Source: Pedobacter sp. BAL39 | Lineage (GTDB): Bacteria > Bacteroidota > Bacteroidia > Sphingobacteriales > Sphingobacteriaceae | Direction: 5' to 3' | Assembly (NCBI RefSeq): GCF_000170795.1 | Contig: NZ_ABCM01000011.1 | Coordinates: 143,181 to 207,180 of the forward strand | Length of the DNA stretch: 64,000 nt | In this document: in pieces, positions 59,011-64,000 of the stretch | Layout of the letters: each line of letters starts with the position of its first letter | Position numbering within the stretch: the first letter of the stretch is position 1 | Notes under the pieces: generated by a model | What the model saw: the letters and a program-made list of their open reading frames with translations, nothing else | Told to the model about the DNA's origin: nothing | Database searches by the model: none | Program-made: the position numbers and the translations under genes

Positions 59011-59931
59011 TCAAAAAGAAAAATAAGGGGAAAGTTTAATCAGTGTTTCTTCTGACAAGAGCAGCACCTTCCGCAGATCATTCAGATCCTGGTAATTGCC
59101 ATGCTGTTTTCTATATTGGATCAGTGCATTGATCTGCTTATACCGTAGATAGGGATGCCGCTTCAGGTCTTCATACTGTGCGGTATTGACATTAATCTTC
59201 CTTACCAGGCGGGGATCTATTGTAATTTGCCCAGAGATCTGTATATATTTTGCAGAATCAATTCCAAACACCTCCAGCAACTGCTCTTTATCATAAAACC
59301 CTCCAAGGCGGTCACGGTATCCGGCAATTCTTCGGGCAAACACGGCACCAATCCCCCGCAGTCTATCCAGTTCAAGGGTATCGGCAAGATTAAGTTCCAC
59401 CAGTTTCAGTACCTCTGGCTTTTTCACTTTCTGATGCTGTTTGCTGATATGTTCAGGATACCGGTCCCTAAAACTGGAATCCTTTGTGATCCTTACATAA
59501 GGCAGCAACCTAAGGTATAATTTTTTATTTATGGTGTACATCTTTCCAAGGTCTTCGGGTTTATAAAACCTCCCGCCCTTGTTCCGGTAATTAAGAATGC
59601 CCATGGCCTGCTTCTCAGAAAGACCTAAGCGCACCCATTGGGCTAGATCTATTACATTCGGGTCAAAATTAAAAAGCTCAGCCACCGACTGCTCTGGTTT
59701 CGGCAAAGTCCGGATGTCAATCAGCGCGATGCGCTTCGGTCCCTTGATGGTATCCGAGGCCAGCAATTGCAATACTGCCCGACGTTCTTCCGCTGTCATC
59801 ATCGGTGGTGGTACAAATTTATCATACACAGCAGGGACCACCGACATCAGCCCAATCAGGAAGATCAAAACCAGAACGCCATTAAAGGCATTCCGACTAA
59901 ATACGAAGTAATTATTTAACCATTTTCTCAT
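59011..59931 (-). CDS. Membrane-anchored helix-hairpin-helix (ComEA-like) protein
   Basis: 306 residues: a membrane segment at about 17-35, then several ComEA-type HhH units, e.g. AMGILNYRNKGGRFYKPEDL, ELDRLRGIGAVFARRIAGYR, INALIQYRKQHGNYQDLNDL. HhH units bind DNA non-specifically; ComEA carries incoming DNA during transformation. Four or so tandem units after an anchor resemble that role, but other competence genes are absent from the window, so uptake is inference. Confidence 0.88.
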   Translation of the reverse strand: MRKWLNNYFVFSRNAFNGVLVLIFLIGLMSVVPAVYDKFVPPPMMTAEERRAVLQLLASDTIKGPKRIALIDIRTLPKPEQSVAELFNFDPNVIDLAQWVRLGLSEKQAMGILNYRNKGGRFYKPEDLGKMYTINKKLYLRLLPYVRITKDSSFRDRYPEHISKQHQKVKKPEVLKLVELNLADTLELDRLRGIGAVFARRIAGYRDRLGGFYDKEQLLEVFGIDSAKYIQISGQITIDPRLVRKINVNTAQYEDLKRHPYLRYKQINALIQYRKQHGNYQDLNDLRKVLLLSEETLIKLSPYFSF

Positions 59932-59972
59932 CGCCCGCCGAATCTACTACCGTTATTTAGAAATATTAATGT

Positions 59973-59980
59973 TATTTTTG
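59973..59980 (+). promoter_or_regulatory. -7 promoter element of the OlsF-like gene
   Basis: TATTTTTG 31 nt before the start at 60012; no TTG at -33. Confidence 0.4.
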
Positions 59981-60011
59981 AAATTGCTTTCCAATTCACA
60001 AACACTTTTAC

Positions 60012-61763
60012 ATGAAAATCATAACCACGAAAGAATTTGCAAAGGCTACTAAAATCGACAAGTTAGGTGTCCCGGGTTTAGCGGCTTTACTGATGGAGGT
60101 GATGAAGCTCAATGACATTAATAAAGTATTTTCACAAAATGTTCATTACAACGGACTGGAGTTCGTTGACAAAATATTAGAAACCATTGGCGTAAGCATC
60201 GACTTCGATGAAAACGACCTTAAAAGCATCCCTAAAACCGGAGGTTTCATTGCTATCGCCAACCATCCTTATGGTGGCATCGAAGGCCTGGCACTGGTAA
60301 AGCTTCTTTGTACCGTCAGACCTGAAGCTAAGGTAATGGTCAACTTTATCCTTAAAAAGATCCCCAACCTCAGCGAGTTCTTTGTTGCGGTAAACCCCTT
60401 CGAGAACGTCCAACATTCATCAAGCATCAGCGGACTGAAAGCGACCTTTGATCTCCTGCAAAGCGGCACCCCAATCGGCATATTCCCTGCGGGAGAGGTA
60501 TCAACCTTTAGCCTCGACAAACAGGAAATTACGGACCGGCTATGGCATCCTGTGGTAGGTAAACTCATTGCTCGTGCCAAAGTCCCGGTAGTACCCATTT
60601 ATTTCCATGGAAACAACGGCGTACTTTTCAACATCCTGAGTTTCATCCATCCCACATTGCGAACCGCAAAACTCCCGTCTGAGTTTTTAAATAAACAAGG
60701 ACTGAAGATCAAAGTCAGGATTGGGAAGCCGATTCATATTGACGACATCTCCTATAAAAACAACACCAATAAATTGCTCGATTTTCTTCGTGCACGTACT
60801 TACGCACTAGGCACTGGATTAGAAGAAGAGAAAAAGCTGTTCAACCCGATCAGCCTCTTCAAAATAAAGAAAAAACCGGAACAAATTATCGAGGAAACAG
60901 AACGCAACCTTATCGTTAAGGAGGTCGAACAACTCGAAAGCTTCAGGGTTTGGCAGGAAAAAAATTACGAGGTATATATCACGCCAACTTCTATCATCCC
61001 CAATATCCTGAGAGAAATCGGCCGGCTCAGGGAAATCACCTTCCGTGAAGTAGGCGAAGGCACCAATAAAAAAATTGATCTCGACAATTACGACATCTAT
61101 TATAACCACCTTTTTATATGGGATAAAGATCTGCAGAATATCGTTGGTGCTTACAGAATCGGTAAGGGAGACGAGATCCTGGATACTATGGGCAGACGCG
61201 GGTTTTACATCTCTGAACTTTTCAAAATTAAGGAGCCTTTCTATCCCATCCTAAGAAAGGGAATTGAGCTGGGCAGGTCATGGATCCGCAAGGAATATCA
61301 GCAGAAACCACTACCGCTGTTCCTACTGTGGAAAGGCATACTAAAATACCTGCTGGATAATCCGCAATACCGCTATATGTTCGGTCCGGTGAGTATCAGC
61401 AACAACTTCTCCAAGTTCTCCAAATCATTGATTGTTGACTATATCACTAAGAACCATTTTGATTACGACCTGGCCACCTTTGTGAAGCCTAAAAACAAAT
61501 TCAAAGCCGATCTTTCTGCTATTGATAAAAACTTGCTGATTGAAAGCAGTGAATCTTTGAAAGACCTCGACAGCTTGATTTCGGATATTGAAAATTCGCA
61601 CATTAAAATCCCAGTGCTTTTGAGGCAGTACATGAACCTGAATGCAAAGATCATCTGCTTCAATATAGATCCGAAATTCTCAGATTGCCTGGATGGCTTC
61701 CTACTGGTTGACACCCAGAATATCCCTCCCGAAATGCTGGAAAAGATTGGCAAAAACTTCTAA
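60012..61763 (+). CDS. OlsF-like two-domain acyltransferase (ornithine lipid synthesis)
   Basis: 583 residues in two parts. About 60-260 is a PlsC/LPLAT-type acyltransferase with HPYGGIEG (85-92) as acyltransferase box and FPAGEVS (158-164) as second motif. About 300-560 is a GNAT/OlsB-like N-acyltransferase (YDIYYNHLFIWD, IVGAYRIGKGDEI, LGRSWI). This fusion matches OlsF, which makes ornithine lipids in Serratia and Flavobacterium: the C-terminal domain N-acylates ornithine, the N-terminal domain O-acylates it. Function by similarity; the box is HX5E, not the usual HX4D. Confidence 0.82.
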   Translation: MKIITTKEFAKATKIDKLGVPGLAALLMEVMKLNDINKVFSQNVHYNGLEFVDKILETIGVSIDFDENDLKSIPKTGGFIAIANHPYGGIEGLALVKLLCTVRPEAKVMVNFILKKIPNLSEFFVAVNPFENVQHSSSISGLKATFDLLQSGTPIGIFPAGEVSTFSLDKQEITDRLWHPVVGKLIARAKVPVVPIYFHGNNGVLFNILSFIHPTLRTAKLPSEFLNKQGLKIKVRIGKPIHIDDISYKNNTNKLLDFLRARTYALGTGLEEEKKLFNPISLFKIKKKPEQIIEETERNLIVKEVEQLESFRVWQEKNYEVYITPTSIIPNILREIGRLREITFREVGEGTNKKIDLDNYDIYYNHLFIWDKDLQNIVGAYRIGKGDEILDTMGRRGFYISELFKIKEPFYPILRKGIELGRSWIRKEYQQKPLPLFLLWKGILKYLLDNPQYRYMFGPVSISNNFSKFSKSLIVDYITKNHFDYDLATFVKPKNKFKADLSAIDKNLLIESSESLKDLDSLISDIENSHIKIPVLLRQYMNLNAKIICFNIDPKFSDCLDGFLLVDTQNIPPEMLEKIGKNF

Positions 61764-61769
61764 ATAATA

Positions 61770-61801
61770 AAAGAGCTCAGGCATCCACCTGAGCTCTTTT
61801 T
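61770..61801 (+). terminator. Intrinsic terminator of the OlsF-like gene
   Basis: Twelve-bp stem (61770-61781 with 61788-61799), 6-nt loop, then a T-run. Inside the duplicated sequence at the left edge of the AT-rich segment. Confidence 0.92.
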
Positions 61802-61849
61802 GATCAACTAAACCTAAACGTATAAATACTAACCAAATATTTATGACGC
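61801..61849. repeat. 49-bp direct repeat, left copy
   Basis: Begins tgatcaactaaacc and ends ttatgacgc; identical to 63879-63927. The similarity extends left through the terminator hairpin (61768-61800 against 63846-63878) with a few differences. Between this repeat and the exported-protein gene (61850-62130) no gene is supportable. Confidence 0.95.
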
Positions 61850-62130
61850 GAAGATATCGCTGTTATATTAACGGGGTATTAACTGAAAGTTGTGATTAAT
61901 TATTCTTAACATAAAAAGCTCGAATGAGAAACATAATTGAGCAGTTCGATAGTTAAAGTTCTAGCAAGCTATTGTTTTGATATTATTCTTGTCCACCGAA
62001 TTATGCACACCATCCCATTATTTGACACGCTATTTTCAGCCTCTCTTTAACAAAAGCATTAATGCCAAGCACATTTAAGAAGAGCGGATGTTGTTACTTT
62101 ACCAATTGTCTTCCCAGGTTTCGGAAAAAT

Positions 62131-63003
62131 TTAATGGCCTACCGCGGTGAAATAGAAAGTATAATCCGGCGAATATCTTGCTCCAGTTGCCCTAGATTTC
62201 GCTCTAACTGTTACTTTCGAATCATATTCATCCATAGCATCATTTGCCTCAACAGTAACTTTTTTTGTCCCACTTTGCGGTGTAGTTTTAGAGGTGCCAT
62301 AAGGATAAATCAAGAATTGTTTTTGCGCTGGGAAGTTTGTTGAATTATCTGAAACTACCCATTCCCAATAAATGTCGGCGTCATTAACTGAAGAAATAAG
62401 CTTTGAGTAGTTTATGTCATATGCAAATTTCCATACATCCCTTTCCATGTGTCCTGTTGGATTAAAAGGTGTGCCATATGCATGGGCGAAACCACAGTCA
62501 ACGCCAAATAGAATGGTTTCAACCTTATTAACGCTGTTAATAGATATAGAATTCGACAAATCAGGTGCGGCCGGGTTAACGGTTACAGTGCATTTGAAAG
62601 TTTGAACGGTAGTTCTGCCTTTATTCGCCTCATCATATGTATAAATATTACAGTCTCTAAAGGTAATCTCTACTGTCTTAGGCGAAGTCGACTCATTGGT
62701 CAATTTGTATTGGAACCGTCCTGCCGTGTTATTGTTACTGAAATAGTTAGTATTCCACAACACGCAGTAAACTCCCGGATGTTGCCCCGGGGCATAACTC
62801 ATTTCACCAGAGGACGGCACTGAAACAACTTCTTTCTTTTCCAGGGGGTTCTGTCTTGAATATTCTCCGGTAACAGTAAACGTTACAATCGATCCAGATG
62901 CAACAGGGGAATCCGGGCCTTTAAATGCGAGTTGTGCACTAGCTTCACTTGGGAATAAACCAAATACTATTCCAAAGACAAAAAAAATAATTATATGTTT
63001 CAT
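62131..63003 (-). CDS. Exported protein of unknown function with Ig-like regions
   Basis: 290 residues, signal peptide ending about residue 23 (SEASAQ). The mature part is beta-rich with Ser/Thr-rich strands and the look of Ig-like or PKD-type domains (VASGSIVTFTVTGEYS, KKVTVEANDAMDEYDSKVTV). No catalytic motif or sorting domain seen; no family recognised. It starts 11 nt after the lipoprotein gene, in one unit inside the repeat-flanked AT-rich segment. Confidence 0.72.
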   Translation of the reverse strand: MKHIIIFFVFGIVFGLFPSEASAQLAFKGPDSPVASGSIVTFTVTGEYSRQNPLEKKEVVSVPSSGEMSYAPGQHPGVYCVLWNTNYFSNNNTAGRFQYKLTNESTSPKTVEITFRDCNIYTYDEANKGRTTVQTFKCTVTVNPAAPDLSNSISINSVNKVETILFGVDCGFAHAYGTPFNPTGHMERDVWKFAYDINYSKLISSVNDADIYWEWVVSDNSTNFPAQKQFLIYPYGTSKTTPQSGTKKVTVEANDAMDEYDSKVTVRAKSRATGARYSPDYTFYFTAVGH

Positions 63004-63014
63004 TTTGTCGTTAC

Positions 63015-63353
63015 TTAATTGTTAATATCACTTGAGGTTGGCGCTTCAACGGGATGCCCGTCTTTATAATGAATGTATGGATTACTTTCGTAAGCTGCTT
63101 GCATCTGTTCCAGACTAAGTTGGTCTATTCCATCTATAGAAAACATTTTCGTTTGCCCATTGTAGACGATGTGCTTTACATCCACTCTCACTAACTTGCT
63201 GAAATAGACTTTTAATGTTTCAATCGTCGTATCGATAGATACTGTTGGCTTTTCCGGCTTACCGACTTCTTGTTTACAGCTAAAGAGTACGGAAAGACAA
63301 AGTACTATACATGCTATTTTTAGGCATGTCTTAAATGGAAAACGCTGTTTCAT
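63015..63353 (-). CDS. Small lipoprotein of unknown function
   Basis: 112 residues; signal peptide with lipobox LFSC (Cys26), so outer- or inner-membrane lipoprotein. The rest is hydrophilic with no recognised domain (KVYFSKLVRVDVKHIVYNG, then a segment with IDGIDQLSLEQM). First gene of the two-gene unit. Base composition of the segment is clearly richer in A+T than the neighbouring housekeeping genes. Confidence 0.72.
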   Translation of the reverse strand: MKQRFPFKTCLKIACIVLCLSVLFSCKQEVGKPEKPTVSIDTTIETLKVYFSKLVRVDVKHIVYNGQTKMFSIDGIDQLSLEQMQAAYESNPYIHYKDGHPVEAPTSSDINN

Positions 63354-63878
63354 TTACTTTTATTCTAAAGGTTAATTATTGAAAAATGACATTATTATCA
63401 TTAATTTTTATAAAAGTATTTAATAATACATATCTAATTACACGATTAAGTTTATTTAACCAAAACATAACAATTCCTTAAATTACTAAAACAAAACAAT
63501 TGTAAATATGGTAATGGAATTACTCTCATTACAAACTAAATAACTGCTAAAAAAAGTTAACAATATATCAAATATTGAATTATTCAACACAATAAAACTA
63601 TAAAAATTTCCTACATTAGTAAGTACACAGGAATAACGAGAGTGAGAACAAATTAGCTTGGACACTAAGAAGCGGCAACAAAATAAATTATATCAGGCGA
63701 GAACTGATCAAAATGAGAATCATTTACGCGTTTCACCTCTATTGGCGATAATTTAGAATAGCCTGTTATACTATGAATCAAATTAAACAGTGATTTTTGT
63801 TTTGAAAAAAACGATCTCAGTCACAGATAGAATTTGCACAAAATACAAAAGAGCTCCGACATCCATCTGAGCTCCTTC
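63354..63878. other. AT-rich stretch without a supportable gene
   Basis: About 500 nt between the lipoprotein gene and the right repeat. It should hold the promoter of the two-gene unit, but no clear TTG/TAnnTTTG pair was found. Only very short frames occur, such as a 12-codon one at about 63713 (+). Confidence 0.5.
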
Positions 63879-63927
63879 TGATCAACTAAACCTAAACGTA
63901 TAAATACTAACCAAATATTTATGACGC
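63879..63927. repeat. 49-bp direct repeat, right copy
   Basis: Identical to 61801-61849. The preceding terminator hairpin is also duplicated but degraded (63850-63875), with a broken stem and interrupted T-run. Only 73 nt of sequence follow in the window. Confidence 0.95.
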
Positions 63928-64000
63928 AAAAGTAAGCTGATCATATTAAGTACCTGTTAACATCTCATTATCATAAAATTATATCCGACTAAAACTTAAT

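Noticed and set aside
62062..62343. 93-codon plus-strand frame at the end of the AT-rich segment
   Set aside because: Antisense to the exported protein, Cys/Arg/Ile-rich, no conserved pattern.

Overview
The window is chromosomal DNA of a Bacteroidota bacterium, most likely a Sphingobacteriaceae member near Pedobacter. This rests on a SusC/SusD pair, a type IX secretion sorting domain, promoters of the TTG-N(18-22)-TAnnTTTG type read in many gaps, a DnaE with a fused N-terminal exonuclease, and the tRNA-tuf-secE-nusG-rplKAJL-rpoBC order. No phage, insertion sequence, CRISPR array or rRNA operon was seen. Most of the window is housekeeping DNA.

Left end (1-7100): a glycan-utilisation locus read leftward. 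It has a GH105 unsaturated glycuronyl hydrolase, an IPT/TIG-NHL surface lipoprotein, a SusC transporter and a SusD lipoprotein cut by the window edge. The GH105 and the IPT-SusC-SusD unit share two sequence blocks upstream. 7100-16000 holds a KUP potassium transporter, a small type IX cargo, an FAH hydrolase-M23 peptidase-Bcp peroxidase operon, a hybrid histidine kinase and a FucP-type sugar transporter.

16000-31100: a split transketolase runs into an ECF sigma factor, a membrane protein with three cytoplasmic repeats (probable anti-sigma) and a Spy-like periplasmic protein. Then come a class III aminotransferase, a DUF58 protein, thioredoxin, the DnaE fusion, a lipocalin, malate dehydrogenase overlapping a retropepsin-like protein, and GyrB. 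31100-39600 has an OmpH-like lipoprotein, guanine deaminase, EcsC, an S4 protein, DapD, a GT4 glycosyltransferase, a Sua5-type protein, CCA-adding enzyme, a PRiA4_ORF3 protein, MiaA and a DUF3467 protein.

39600-54700 is the transcription/translation cluster, read leftward: rpsU, xer recombinase, hpf, then four tRNAs (Thr-TGT, Tyr, Gly, Thr-GGT), tuf, tRNA-Trp, secE, nusG, rplK, rplA, rplJ, rplL, rpoB, rpoC. Hairpins sit in the tuf-trp, rplL-rpoB and rpoB-rpoC spacers.

54700-64000 is less ordinary. It has an acyl-CoA dehydrogenase, a membrane-anchored AAA-type ATPase, a PAS-LuxR regulator, a 39-residue membrane miniprotein with its own promoter and terminator, Apt, a helix-hairpin-helix protein and an OlsF-like two-domain acyltransferase. 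The last 2 kb is an AT-rich segment with two exported proteins of unknown function, flanked by identical 49-bp direct repeats. The best candidates for something undescribed are the membrane ATPase, the miniprotein, the repeat-flanked segment and the sigma/triple-repeat module.
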